NCBI GenBank assembly: GCA_910586855.1 | Contig: CAJUJH010000001.1 | Span: forward strand, 434,001 to 498,000 | DNA: 64,000 bases | Origin: Candidatus Gastranaerophilales bacterium | GTDB lineage: Bacteria > Cyanobacteriota > Vampirovibrionia > Gastranaerophilales > Gastranaerophilaceae | Reading direction: 5' to 3' | Part shown: piece after piece, positions 50,749 to 59,513 of the stretch | Layout: the number at the start of each line of letters is the position of its first letter | Numbering within the stretch: the stretch's first letter is position 1 | Made by a program: the position numbers and the translations under genes | The notes under the pieces: generated by a model | What the model saw: the letters and a program-made list of their open reading frames with translations, nothing else | The model's database searches: none | What the model was told of the DNA's origin: nothing

Positions 50749-53355
50749 TTATTCATACCATTCAAGGATTATTTTTCCGTTAGAGCCAGCACCTCCCCTG
50801 TTTGGATTGTTTGCTATATTGCCGGTAGATGAAGAGCTAACTTGTCCTACGTCTCTTAATGCTGCGCCTCCTCCGCCTGAAGCATACCCTTCGGCGTTTT
50901 TGCCGTTTGCATTATCTCCTGTATCAACTGTGCCGCCGCTTCCACCTGTTCCCTTTATTTCTTTTTTAGTTTCAATTTTTTCTTCACCGTTTTTTGTTAT
51001 AAGTGTTAACGTATATCCGGCAAAATCTGCTCCTTTCCCCGGTATTATTGCGTTTGCATTTTGTCCTGCCGTACCCTTAATACATTTTTTGTTGTTCAAA
51101 TAACTGCTTGAACCAAAATGGCAGATATTTGAAACAATACCTCCTTGTCCGTTTATCAATTGATTTGAATTGTTAACCTCAACACTTCTGCCTCCGCCTC
51201 CCCCTCCTGCTTTAACATCTCCAAACACAGTATCTCCGCCTTTTGCTGCGTTAATTAAAGTATTATTACTTACGTATGCGCCACTTCCGCCTTTTCCTAT
51301 TCTAAATTTTATTGTCTGGTTACTTTTCACTTGAATACTTTGTTTTAGTATATTTCCGCTTGCACCCCCGCCTCCTGCGCTTTCCTGTGTAAGTTTGTAT
51401 GCAGCAGTTGCTGTATCCCAATATTTATTCCAGCTTATTCTAGCAAAACCTGGCGCACCGCTTCCTCCGTTTGCAAGTCCATATCCGCCTCCGCCGCCAC
51501 AACCCCCATATCCTGTGGCATTCCCGCCTGCTGTACCAAAGACAGTACTGCCCTTGCCAGCCTCACAGGTTTTCTTTCCAAAAATCTCAGTCGTACCGCC
51601 GTCTCCACCTTTGTCATTAACTGTGAAAGTATTTGCCGTGGTTGATGTTGTATTGCCTGCTGTTCGTCCATGCCCTGTGCTAAAGCCAGGATAGTTTGTG
51701 TTTATCATTACTCCGTTTTCAACTTTGTATCCTGGAGCCCAGCAGCCGCCAACCCATCCTGCTGCCGCTAAAATCCCTGATGTCAATCCTCCGCAGCCCC
51801 CGCAGCTGCAAATATTTGCAGATGAGCTATTGCTGCTTGTACTTATTAGTGTTGTATTCCCGCGCTTAAGATAACTTTGATAAGAATGTTCTCCATTAAG
51901 CCCTTGCTTGTAAGTAGTAATTGAATTTGTAATATTTCCTGCAGCCCCTCCGTTTCCGCCTTTACCTACGATTACTGAAAGAGTTTCAGTTGGCGTAACT
52001 GCAACTTTTTTAAAGGGTACCATTGAACCGCCTCCTCCACCTGCTCCACCGTTGCCTAAATTTAACCACTCTGCTGCAACAAACCCTGGTGCGCCATTCC
52101 CAAAAGCACTTGGCACACCGCCTCCTCCGCAGCCCCCGCTGCCATATCCCTTTCCATCTCTTAATGCGCTATTATTCGTATCATATATACCTCCGGTACC
52201 AAACATGCTGTTTGCCCCATTTCCGCCAGGATGGGAATTTATAGTTGTTGTACCTGTACAGCTTTGGTTATCATTTAGTGCAGTACTTCCTCCAGGGTTT
52301 GCTCCACGTCCGCCGCTGCATGTAACTATTACAATATGTTTTCCATTATCATCCAACACTGAACACGTCCCGCTGCTGGTAGCTACTGAGCCCGAGCCGC
52401 CATTTTCTCCATCTGTAGCATTGCAGCGGTCAGGATTTATAGGCCAGCCCCCGCCTCCTCCTCCGCCTGCCATAATAAGTCCTCCAAAACTGGAGGCAGA
52501 ACCGCCGCATCCTCCTGCAGAGTTGCAGGAATGCCCTTGTCCGCCAAGCCCTACTTTGACATCATAGTTATTTCCTTTTGAGATTGTCACCGCTTCTCGT
52601 ACGCGTGCTGCAGCTCCGCCACCGCCTGTACCCCTATATCCTCTTCCGCCCCCGCCGCCCCCGCCTGCCAGGGTAATAAAGAGTTTGCTTCCGGCAGCAT
52701 TTTTTATACTATCGGCAGCCAATACAGCTGTAGCATGTTTATATACTGCACTAATGGTATCTCCTGAAACTTTAACATTTTTAATATTTGAACTTACAAT
52801 TGATGTTGAAACATAACTGCGATTTAATGTGCCCGAATGTGTCCAGGCATACCCCTGTATATCTGGCTCAATATAACCGGCAGCGCCCCCTGCGCCCCCT
52901 TCAACAATTGTTGCTTCAATCTGGTTTATACCTACGGGCACTGGAAAGGAGTGATTGCCGGCTGTTGTATATTCTGTATACCCGGCTGTCGGTGCAGCTC
53001 CGCCTCCTCCACCGGCACCTATAGCAGTAACGTTAAAGTATCCGTTATATCCGCTTGGTACTTCAAATTCACCTTCACAGTAGGTGCTGCCGTCAGCATC
53101 TGTCTTGATTTCGGGACAATCCTCCGAACCGTATTCTATCTCCAGCACATGCTGTTTTGTACCTGCTGCACTCATATTTCCTTGTACTACTACATTTTCA
53201 TTCATTCTCCTTGTCATCACAGGGGCTAACGCTGTAAGCAGCAACGAAGCAACAAGTAAAGCCATAAGCATTTCCACCAAAGAAAAAGCAGCTTTTTGAT
53301 ACAACAGCTTATCTTCGAAATTACAAGAAAAGGCAATATAATTCTTATTTTTCAT
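50749..53355 (-). CDS. Large glycine-rich prepilin-like protein
   Basis: An 868-residue protein with a type IV prepilin N terminus: the cleavage motif lies between Ala23 and Phe24 (QKAA | FSLVEMLMALLVASLLLT), with the conserved Glu at +5 and a hydrophobic helix to residue 46. The -1 residue is Ala, where Gly is usual. The remaining 800 residues are made of glycine-rich blocks such as VTAIGAGGGGGAAPTAG, LFITLAGGGGGGGRGYRGTG and GGGCGGGGVPSAFGNGAPG, and it ends GKIILEWYE. This size is far above normal pilins (130-200 aa), so it is more likely a minor pilin, pseudopilin or surface-filament subunit. The frame is open without breaks. AAAAGGGAAG is upstream of ATG. Confidence 0.9.
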   Translation of the reverse strand: MKNKNYIAFSCNFEDKLLYQKAAFSLVEMLMALLVASLLLTALAPVMTRRMNENVVVQGNMSAAGTKQHVLEIEYGSEDCPEIKTDADGSTYCEGEFEVPSGYNGYFNVTAIGAGGGGGAAPTAGYTEYTTAGNHSFPVPVGINQIEATIVEGGAGGAAGYIEPDIQGYAWTHSGTLNRSYVSTSIVSSNIKNVKVSGDTISAVYKHATAVLAADSIKNAAGSKLFITLAGGGGGGGRGYRGTGGGGAAARVREAVTISKGNNYDVKVGLGGQGHSCNSAGGCGGSASSFGGLIMAGGGGGGGWPINPDRCNATDGENGGSGSVATSSGTCSVLDDNGKHIVIVTCSGGRGANPGGSTALNDNQSCTGTTTINSHPGGNGANSMFGTGGIYDTNNSALRDGKGYGSGGCGGGGVPSAFGNGAPGFVAAEWLNLGNGGAGGGGGSMVPFKKVAVTPTETLSVIVGKGGNGGAAGNITNSITTYKQGLNGEHSYQSYLKRGNTTLISTSSNSSSANICSCGGCGGLTSGILAAAGWVGGCWAPGYKVENGVMINTNYPGFSTGHGRTAGNTTSTTANTFTVNDKGGDGGTTEIFGKKTCEAGKGSTVFGTAGGNATGYGGCGGGGGYGLANGGSGAPGFARISWNKYWDTATAAYKLTQESAGGGGASGNILKQSIQVKSNQTIKFRIGKGGSGAYVSNNTLINAAKGGDTVFGDVKAGGGGGGRSVEVNNSNQLINGQGGIVSNICHFGSSSYLNNKKCIKGTAGQNANAIIPGKGADFAGYTLTLITKNGEEKIETKKEIKGTGGSGGTVDTGDNANGKNAEGYASGGGGAALRDVGQVSSSSTGNIANNPNRGGAGSNGKIILEWYE

Positions 53356-53557
53356 AAAAAACTTCCCTTTTGAATAATACTTTACATAAAAATTTTACAT
53401 TATAATTCCATAAAATGCAATTTTAAATAAGATTTTTTTAAAAACTCTTATTTAAAAATAGTCAAAGAAAAAAAATTTATACCTATGATTTAAATAAGGC
53501 AATCGGGTAATAGACCCCCGGTTGATATTCACTTATTCTTTTTAAAGGTGGGAAAAT

Positions 53558-53899
53558 ATGGGTTTAAATGCCAAAATGACTGTAACGAAAGATTTAAAAA
53601 TTCATATAGGACAAAAGATTAAATTTTTTAGAAAAAAAATATCTTTGTCGCAGGAACAGCTTGCAGAAATGATTAATATGGAAACAAAAAGCCTTTCAAG
53701 GATTGAATCAGGGCATAATTATCCAATGTATGAAAATTTAATTTTGATTTCTTCTGCTCTCGGGGTTGAGCCCTGGCAGTTATATTATATGGAAAATTCA
53801 AAAGACACAGATGCAATGAAAAATGAAATAATCTCTGCTCTTGAAGAGGATAAAAGCAAAATTCTTCCTATTTATCAATATTTATTAATGCTGAAATAA
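53558..53899 (+). CDS. XRE-family regulator
   Basis: A 113-residue Cro/CI-type protein that diverges from the large prepilin gene. The HTH covers residues 15-72: IGQKIKFFRKKISLSQEQLA, then METKSLSRIESGHNYPMYEN. The tail ILPIYQYLLMLK may dimerise. AAAGGTGGG lies upstream of ATG. Divergence from the prepilin gene makes it a candidate regulator of it, but no operator dyad was found. Confidence 0.88.
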   Translation: MGLNAKMTVTKDLKIHIGQKIKFFRKKISLSQEQLAEMINMETKSLSRIESGHNYPMYENLILISSALGVEPWQLYYMENSKDTDAMKNEIISALEEDKSKILPIYQYLLMLK

Positions 53900-53968
53900 C
53901 TTTATTTTGCGGTTTTGCCTTTAATTCAAGACCGTTAAAGCGTTGCTATTGAATTCAAGTTTCTATGT

Positions 53969-55288
53969 TTATAAAATTTCTTTAATCTTTTGAATTACAA
54001 AATCCTTGGCGCCTTTTTGATCTTCAAATATATCTCTTGAATTATCTGCTGTCTTTTTATAAAATTCTTCATCTGATAGAAGTTTTCTAATCTTGTTTTC
54101 AAGCTCGCTTTTTGTTTTTACAACCCAGGCAGCATCTGCTTTAGTTAAAATTGAATAAATGTCTTTAAAGTTTTTAATTGAAGGACCTGAGATAACAGGT
54201 TTTGAATAAATTGTTGCTTCAAGCGGGTTGTGACCGCCGGTGTTATTGAAACTGCCCCCAATAAATGCTATATCAACTATTGAATACATTCTTGATAATT
54301 CACCAAGAGTGTCTAGAATTATTATGTCATTCTCTCTAAAATCTGCTCCCTTAGACCTAAAGCCGGTTTTAAAACCGCTTATGGAATCAGTGTTTACACC
54401 ATTGGTTGAAATGCCTTGTGCAGTGCTTGTTTTAATGAGTTCAACAATAGAATCCACTCTATCAAGGTGTCTTGGAGCAATCATAAGTTTAAGGCTTGGA
54501 AAATCATTTTTTAAACGACTGAAAACACCTAATATTATTTCATCTTCACCCTTATGTGTGCTTCCTGCAATTAATATCTTTTCATCTCCACGGTTAAAGT
54601 TTATAGGCTCCGTATTTTTTTTGATGTCAAATTTTAAATTTTTCATAACCTCTGCTATATCAGAGTTTGCACCAATTTTTATGATTTTTTCCTTGTCCCC
54701 TTCGCTTTGGGTGTAAATTCCTGTATAACAGCTAAATATGTATCTGAAAAACCATCCAAAGTATTTATAAGTTTTAAATGAATCATCTGAAATTCTGCCG
54801 TTTATTAAAAGAAGGGGGATGTTTTTGCGTTTGGCATAGAATGCAAACATAGGCCAGAGTTCAGTTTCTGCCATAAGTATAATATCAGGATTAATGTTTT
54901 TGAAAAAACTTTTAGTGCAAATCGGCAGGTCAAAAGGAAAATATGTGATGCAGTCTGCAATTTCACTATATTTTTTCTTTGCAATATCTTGTCCTGTTTT
55001 TGTTCCTGTGGTGATTAAAATTCTGCAGTCTTTAAAAGTTTCACGCGCAAGTTTGATTAAATTTTCAAGAGCAATCACTTCGCCTACAGAAACCCCGTGG
55101 AACATAATAATCTTGCCCTGCTTATTATTAAGACATTTTGCAGCTTCTTTATAGTCTCCCGCCTTGGTTAAAAAACCGGCACTTGGTTTTTTGCATACAG
55201 CTCTTATTAAAAAATAAACGGGGGTTAAAATAATAAGAGCAAGAATGCTTAATATTTCCAATATGAAAAATATAAGATTTTTTATCAT
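53969..55288 (-). CDS. waaA: Kdo transferase WaaA
   Basis: Adds 3-deoxy-manno-octulosonate to lipid A, at the inner face of the inner membrane. The 439-residue protein has an N-terminal membrane anchor (residues 5-28), then the family motifs: FHGVSVGEVIALENLI with the catalytic Glu near 68, ETELWPMFAFYAKRKNIP near 141, NGRISDDSFKTY near 163, and the C-terminal CMP-Kdo-binding part AGSTHKGEDEII and GGSFNNTGGHNPLEATIYSK near 365. It is the last of a minus-strand operon with rfbD, rfbB and rfbC, overlapping rfbD by four bases. Confidence 0.96.
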   Translation of the reverse strand: MIKNLIFFILEILSILALIILTPVYFLIRAVCKKPSAGFLTKAGDYKEAAKCLNNKQGKIIMFHGVSVGEVIALENLIKLARETFKDCRILITTGTKTGQDIAKKKYSEIADCITYFPFDLPICTKSFFKNINPDIILMAETELWPMFAFYAKRKNIPLLLINGRISDDSFKTYKYFGWFFRYIFSCYTGIYTQSEGDKEKIIKIGANSDIAEVMKNLKFDIKKNTEPINFNRGDEKILIAGSTHKGEDEIILGVFSRLKNDFPSLKLMIAPRHLDRVDSIVELIKTSTAQGISTNGVNTDSISGFKTGFRSKGADFRENDIIILDTLGELSRMYSIVDIAFIGGSFNNTGGHNPLEATIYSKPVISGPSIKNFKDIYSILTKADAAWVVKTKSELENKIRKLLSDEEFYKKTADNSRDIFEDQKGAKDFVIQKIKEIL

Positions 55289-56115
55289 AATCCAAGACTT
55301 TCTTTATATTTAATATAATCAAAAAGAGCCTCTCTCCAGGGTCTCATTTCAATACTGTTTTGAAGCACACTGTATTTTGGGCGTTTAGCTTTGCGCGGAA
55401 ATTCTTCTGTAGTGCAGGGGATTAATTCGGTTTGAATATTTTTAAGTCTAAAGATTTCTTTAGCAAAATCATACCAGGTTGTTTCACCTTCATTTGCAAT
55501 ATGGTAGATTCCAAACGGCTTTCCTATTGTTCTTAAAATGCCCATAGAAAGGTCTACAGTATAGGTTGGGCACCCTGCTTGGTCGTCTACAACTTTTATT
55601 TCATTCTGTTTTGTGCTTAAATTTATCATTGTTTCAACAAAATTTTTCCCCGAAAGCCCGTATAGCCAGCTAGTTCTTACTATATAATATTTATCGGTAT
55701 TATTTTTTACAGCCTCTTCACCTCTTAGTTTTGAAAGCCCGTATTTATTAATTGGGTTTAGGGTATCATCCGGCGTATAAGATGAATTTTTGGTGCCGTC
55801 AAAAACATAATCCGTTGAAACATAGACCATAATGGCGCCCAATTCTTTTGAAATCTTTGCAATATTTAATGCCCCTGTTTCATTTATTTTAAAAGCTTTC
55901 TCGGGCTCATCTTCCGCTTTATCAACATTGGTATACGCTGCAAGGTGGACAATTATTTGCGGTTTTATCCTTTCAATAACAGCTTTTGCACCTTTATAGT
56001 CTGTAACATCTAAATCTTCTCGTCCCATCGGGATTACGTATAAACCGTTATCTTCAAAAACAGGGCATAAATCTTGCCCAAGCATTCCGTTTGCACCTGT
56101 TACTAAAACCTTCAT
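55285..56115 (-). CDS. rfbD: dTDP-4-dehydrorhamnose reductase
   Basis: Last step of dTDP-L-rhamnose synthesis. The 276-residue short-chain reductase has the NAD(P)-binding GANGMLGQD near the N terminus, YVSTDYVFDGTKNSSY near 100, and the catalytic YGLSKLRGE (YxxxK) near 127. It overlaps the rfbB gene by one base upstream and waaA by four bases downstream. In the usual pathway rfbA, rfbB, rfbC and rfbD act in order; rfbA is not in this window. Confidence 0.95.
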   Translation of the reverse strand: MKVLVTGANGMLGQDLCPVFEDNGLYVIPMGREDLDVTDYKGAKAVIERIKPQIIVHLAAYTNVDKAEDEPEKAFKINETGALNIAKISKELGAIMVYVSTDYVFDGTKNSSYTPDDTLNPINKYGLSKLRGEEAVKNNTDKYYIVRTSWLYGLSGKNFVETMINLSTKQNEIKVVDDQAGCPTYTVDLSMGILRTIGKPFGIYHIANEGETTWYDFAKEIFRLKNIQTELIPCTTEEFPRKAKRPKYSVLQNSIEMRPWREALFDYIKYKESLGL

Positions 56116-57086
56116 TAATACTTCTCCATACGGTTTTTAATGTTATTTATCCACTCAATATTTTTTAAATACCAGTCTATTGTATCACTAATACCGTTTT
56201 CAAAGGAATATTTAACCTCAAATCCGAGTTTATTTCTTATTTTATCGTTTGAAATAGCATAACGCCTGTCGTGTCCTAATCTATCTTCCACATATTCTAT
56301 ACAGTTTTCATCTTTGCCCATTTTTTCAAGGATAATTTTTGTTATTTCAATATTTGTTTTCTCATTGTGCCCGCCAATATTGTATATTTCTCCGTCACAC
56401 CCTTTATGTAAGACTAAATCAATTCCTCTGCAATGGTCTTCTACATAAAGCCAGTCACGCACATTTTGCCCGTCTCCATATACCGGCACTTTTTTATTAT
56501 CTAAAAGCCTTGTTATAAAGAAAGGAATTAATTTTTCAGGGTATTGATACGGTCCGTAATTATTTGAACATCTTGTAATAAGTGCCGGTAAACCGTATGT
56601 TTTAAAATATGCCTGAACAAAAAGGTCTGCACTTGCTTTTGAAGATGAATAAGGACTGTTTGGGGAAATTGGCGTAGTTTCTGTAAAATATCCTTCTTTT
56701 ATGCTGCCGTATACTTCATCTGTTGAAATTTGTATAAACCGTTCAATTTTTTTTGCTCTTGCACAATTTAAAAGGTTAACAGTGCCGTTTACATTTGTTT
56801 GAATAAAAATATCAGGTGATTCAATTGACCTATCTACGTGTGATTCTGCTGCAAAATTTATAATGGCATCACAATTGGATAAAAGGTCTAAAACAAGTTC
56901 TTTATCGCAGATATCGCCTTTAACAAATGTGTAATCATTGTTTTTTGAAGCTTTAACCAGATTTTCCAAATTCCCTGCATATGTTAATTTATCAAGGTTT
57001 ATGATTTTATAATCATATTTTTTTAACATATAATTTATAAAATTGCTGCCTACAAAGCCCGCGCCGCCTGTAACTAAGATTTTCAA
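56115..57086 (-). CDS. rfbB: dTDP-glucose 4,6-dehydratase
   Basis: Converts dTDP-glucose to dTDP-4-keto-6-deoxyglucose. The 323-residue protein has GGAGFVGSNFINYML as the NAD site, AAESHVDRSIESP near 83, STDEVYGSIKEG with the DE pair near 125, and the active site YSSSKASADLFVQAY (YxxxK) near 148. It overlaps rfbC by four bases, so translation is coupled along the operon. Confidence 0.97.
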   Translation of the reverse strand: MKILVTGGAGFVGSNFINYMLKKYDYKIINLDKLTYAGNLENLVKASKNNDYTFVKGDICDKELVLDLLSNCDAIINFAAESHVDRSIESPDIFIQTNVNGTVNLLNCARAKKIERFIQISTDEVYGSIKEGYFTETTPISPNSPYSSSKASADLFVQAYFKTYGLPALITRCSNNYGPYQYPEKLIPFFITRLLDNKKVPVYGDGQNVRDWLYVEDHCRGIDLVLHKGCDGEIYNIGGHNEKTNIEITKIILEKMGKDENCIEYVEDRLGHDRRYAISNDKIRNKLGFEVKYSFENGISDTIDWYLKNIEWINNIKNRMEKY

Positions 57087-57643
57087 AATAAATCCTCCGG
57101 TTTAATCTCGGATAATTTTGGTAAAATTTTATCCTTATTGCTCAAAATTGGTTCAAAATCTATGTCCCAATTTATATTTAATTCAGGGTCGTTATAAATA
57201 ATTCCAAATTCAGAATCTTTATTATATTGCGCTCCTGTAATTTTATAAGAAATTTCAGCCGTATCAGAAAGGGTTAAAAATCCGTGCGCAAAACCTTTTG
57301 GAATAAAAAGCGAATGCTTATTTTCTTCATTTAAATTAAATAATAAGTAATTTTTGAATGTTTTTGAATCTTTCCTTAAATCAACTGCACAATCAAGAAT
57401 TTCTCCTTTTGTACAGGTGATGATTTTACCCTGTGCATATGGTGCGCGCTGAAAATGAAGTCCTCGAATCACGTCTTTAGCTGATTTTGAACAATTTTCC
57501 TGAACAAAATCAACATCAATTCCATTGTTTAAAAAATCAGATTTTTTAAAGTTTTCAAAAAAATAGCCGCGCTCATCTTTGAAAACTTGAGGCTCAATAA
57601 GCACTAATCCTTCAATATCTGTTCTTTTAAAAATAAACGGCAT
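57083..57643 (-). CDS. rfbC: dTDP-4-dehydrorhamnose 3,5-epimerase
   Basis: Epimerises dTDP-4-keto-6-deoxyglucose at C3 and C5. I start at ATG 57643 (MPFIFKRTDIEGLVLIEPQV), with GAGAGGAG close upstream; the TTG start 15 bases earlier would overlap that site. The cupin motifs are intact: FKDERGYFFENF, DVIRGLHFQRAPYAQGK with the catalytic His near residue 61, and FIPKGFAHGFLTLSD near 115. It opens the minus-strand rfbC-rfbB-rfbD-waaA operon. Confidence 0.95.
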   Translation of the reverse strand: MPFIFKRTDIEGLVLIEPQVFKDERGYFFENFKKSDFLNNGIDVDFVQENCSKSAKDVIRGLHFQRAPYAQGKIITCTKGEILDCAVDLRKDSKTFKNYLLFNLNEENKHSLFIPKGFAHGFLTLSDTAEISYKITGAQYNKDSEFGIIYNDPELNINWDIDFEPILSNKDKILPKLSEIKPEDLF

Positions 57644-57721
57644 TTTTACTCCTCTCAATAAAAATTGTATAATATTAGCCTGCTTGACGCAAGGAATAAA
57701 AAATATGGTAGTATTAGACTT

Positions 57722-58636
57722 ATGAGTTTAGTTTCAGTCATTATACCTGTTTATAATCTTGAAAAATATATAAAAGGCTGCGTTAAAATGTTTCAAAACC
57801 AGACGTATGCTGATTTTGAACTTATTTTTGTAAATGACGGTTCAACGGATAAAAGTCTTGAAATTTTAAAATCATTTGATGACAGCAGGATTAAAATTTT
57901 CAATGTTGAAAAATCAAATGCCGGAATGGCAAGAAACTTTGGGTTAAATAAAGCCAATGGAAAGTGGATAATATTTTTTGACGGGGATGATATTTGTAAA
58001 AATACATTTTTGGAAAAAATGGTAAAAAAAGCAGAGGAATTTGATACGGATGTTGCCATCTGTGCTTCAAATGAGTACATTGAAAAGAAGCAAAAATTTT
58101 CTAACCATAGAGTTTCACACCTTTTAGAAACAATAGATGATTCTTTGCAAAATTGTGCAAAAAACCTGCATGAAATTAAGGACAATACACTTTTAGAACT
58201 TGCTGAGCCCTGGAATAAAATTTATAAAAAAGAATTTTTAATTTCAAATGGCATAAAGTTTCCTAATTTACCCAATTCTGAAGATTTACCTTTTGCGTAT
58301 CAAGTGCTTTTGAATGCTGAAAAAATAAGCTTTGTAAAAGAAATTCTTGTATCACGCCGTATTCGAAAATCATCCATATCATTTTCAGCTGATAAAAATT
58401 GGATAAATTATTTTAATGCCTATGTTTTAGCGGATAAAATCGTTTTTGATTATGAATATCTTGATGAAATAAAGGAAGCTTATTTAGATAGGAAATTTAG
58501 AACCTATGCGTATTTTTATAAAAAAGTAGGGATTTTAAATAAAATCCCATACCTTTTAAAATTAAATTCAGAAATTAAAAATGCAAATGGCATTCTTAAA
58601 ACAAATAAATATAATATTCTAAATTATTTATTTTGA
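57722..58636 (+). CDS. Glycosyltransferase family 2
   Basis: A 304-residue GT-A glycosyltransferase. ATG 57722 gives MSLVSVIIPVYNLEKYIKGC, the canonical family 2 start. Visible motifs are VNDGSTDKSLEIL near 36, NAGMARNFGLNKANG near 65, and the DxD-like FFDGDD near 87. The end is basic and lacks membrane spans. It diverges from the rfb operon and probably adds a sugar to lipopolysaccharide or another surface polymer. Its 3' end overlaps the Pro/Ala-rich gene by nine bases. Confidence 0.93.
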   Translation: MSLVSVIIPVYNLEKYIKGCVKMFQNQTYADFELIFVNDGSTDKSLEILKSFDDSRIKIFNVEKSNAGMARNFGLNKANGKWIIFFDGDDICKNTFLEKMVKKAEEFDTDVAICASNEYIEKKQKFSNHRVSHLLETIDDSLQNCAKNLHEIKDNTLLELAEPWNKIYKKEFLISNGIKFPNLPNSEDLPFAYQVLLNAEKISFVKEILVSRRIRKSSISFSADKNWINYFNAYVLADKIVFDYEYLDEIKEAYLDRKFRTYAYFYKKVGILNKIPYLLKLNSEIKNANGILKTNKYNILNYLF

Positions 58637-59218
58637 AGTTTTGTTGATTTTTAAATTTTCTTTAACCTCAAAACGGTCAAATATTGTACCTTCTTGTTTT
58701 TGAACAGACTCATCTTTTGCGGGCTTAATTTCTTCTTTTGCAGGAAGAGACAGCTCTTTGTTTGCAGGTTTTATAATGCTTGATGCCGGAGTATTTGATG
58801 ATTCCGGGTTAAGTTCAGATGCTTTAATTGGAACTACAGTAACGGGTTTTAATGCAGGAGCAGTAACAGGCACTGCAAGAGGGTTTGCAACAGGTGCAGT
58901 AACAGGTTTAACCTCAGTTTCAACCGCACCTTCAGAATTTTGTTTAATTAAAATTTCTTCTTTATTTTTAACATCGCTTATCGGCGCATTTGTTTGTTTA
59001 CCTTGTTTTACGCTTTCATTTGATTTATCTGCTGCAGGTGTTATCACCTTTTCTTCAATTTTTTCTTTAACCTGGTCAGCAGGAACGGTAATTACAGGCA
59101 GTGTAGCATTTGCAGGTTTAACCTCTTTTATGGGCAGTTTTCTTTCAGCAGATGCTATTGAGCATCCTAAAGCAGCAATACATATAATACTTGCCAGTTT
59201 AATAAAGTTATTGTTCAT
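58628..59218 (-). CDS. Exported Pro/Ala/Val-rich protein
   Basis: A 196-residue protein with a signal peptide (MNNNFIKLASIICIAALGCS, cleavage near ASA). The mature part is low-complexity, rich in Pro, Ala, Val, Lys and Glu, with runs such as APVANPLAVPVTAPALKPVT. It resembles a cell-wall- or envelope-spanning linker. A possible lipobox (ALGC) lies before the cleavage site, so it might be a lipoprotein. The end is FDRFEVKENLKINKTSK. No family can be named. It is convergent with the glycosyltransferase gene. Confidence 0.75.
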   Translation of the reverse strand: MNNNFIKLASIICIAALGCSIASAERKLPIKEVKPANATLPVITVPADQVKEKIEEKVITPAADKSNESVKQGKQTNAPISDVKNKEEILIKQNSEGAVETEVKPVTAPVANPLAVPVTAPALKPVTVVPIKASELNPESSNTPASSIIKPANKELSLPAKEEIKPAKDESVQKQEGTIFDRFEVKENLKINKTSK

Positions 59219-59406
59219 ATTTCTCCCCTTTCTTTATAAAACAACCTTACTATAAATTCTTTTAAAATCCTGTTGTTTTCATAAAAATTTATGAAATTGT
59301 TACAAACTTAATAATTGAGCATGAAAAAACTTAAAACGCTATAATCCTTGTCTGATAATATTTTTAGTCTATTTTTTATAATTTTTATTTGAGTAATTTT
59401 ACTTTA

Positions 59407-59434
59407 TTGAAAAACTTAATTTTATCTCTACAAT
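59407..59434 (+). promoter_or_regulatory. Promoter of the phage-like trio
   Basis: TTGAAA, 16-base spacer, TACAAT. It lies about 80 bases before the tail-fibre-like ATG, in an A/T-rich gap of 295 bases where nothing else was found. Confidence 0.5.
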
Positions 59435-59513
59435 AAAAATATAAATTGATTTAAAAAAAATTAGCGCTGAATTTTTAACACTACTTTAATTTGAAATGAG
59501 GAGAAATATTCTT

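Noticed and set aside
51395..52567. Plus-strand frames opposite the large prepilin gene, rich in Pro, Ala and Leu
   Set aside because: They are mirror translations of glycine-rich coding DNA (Gly codons give Pro/Ala/Thr in reverse) with no ribosome sites.
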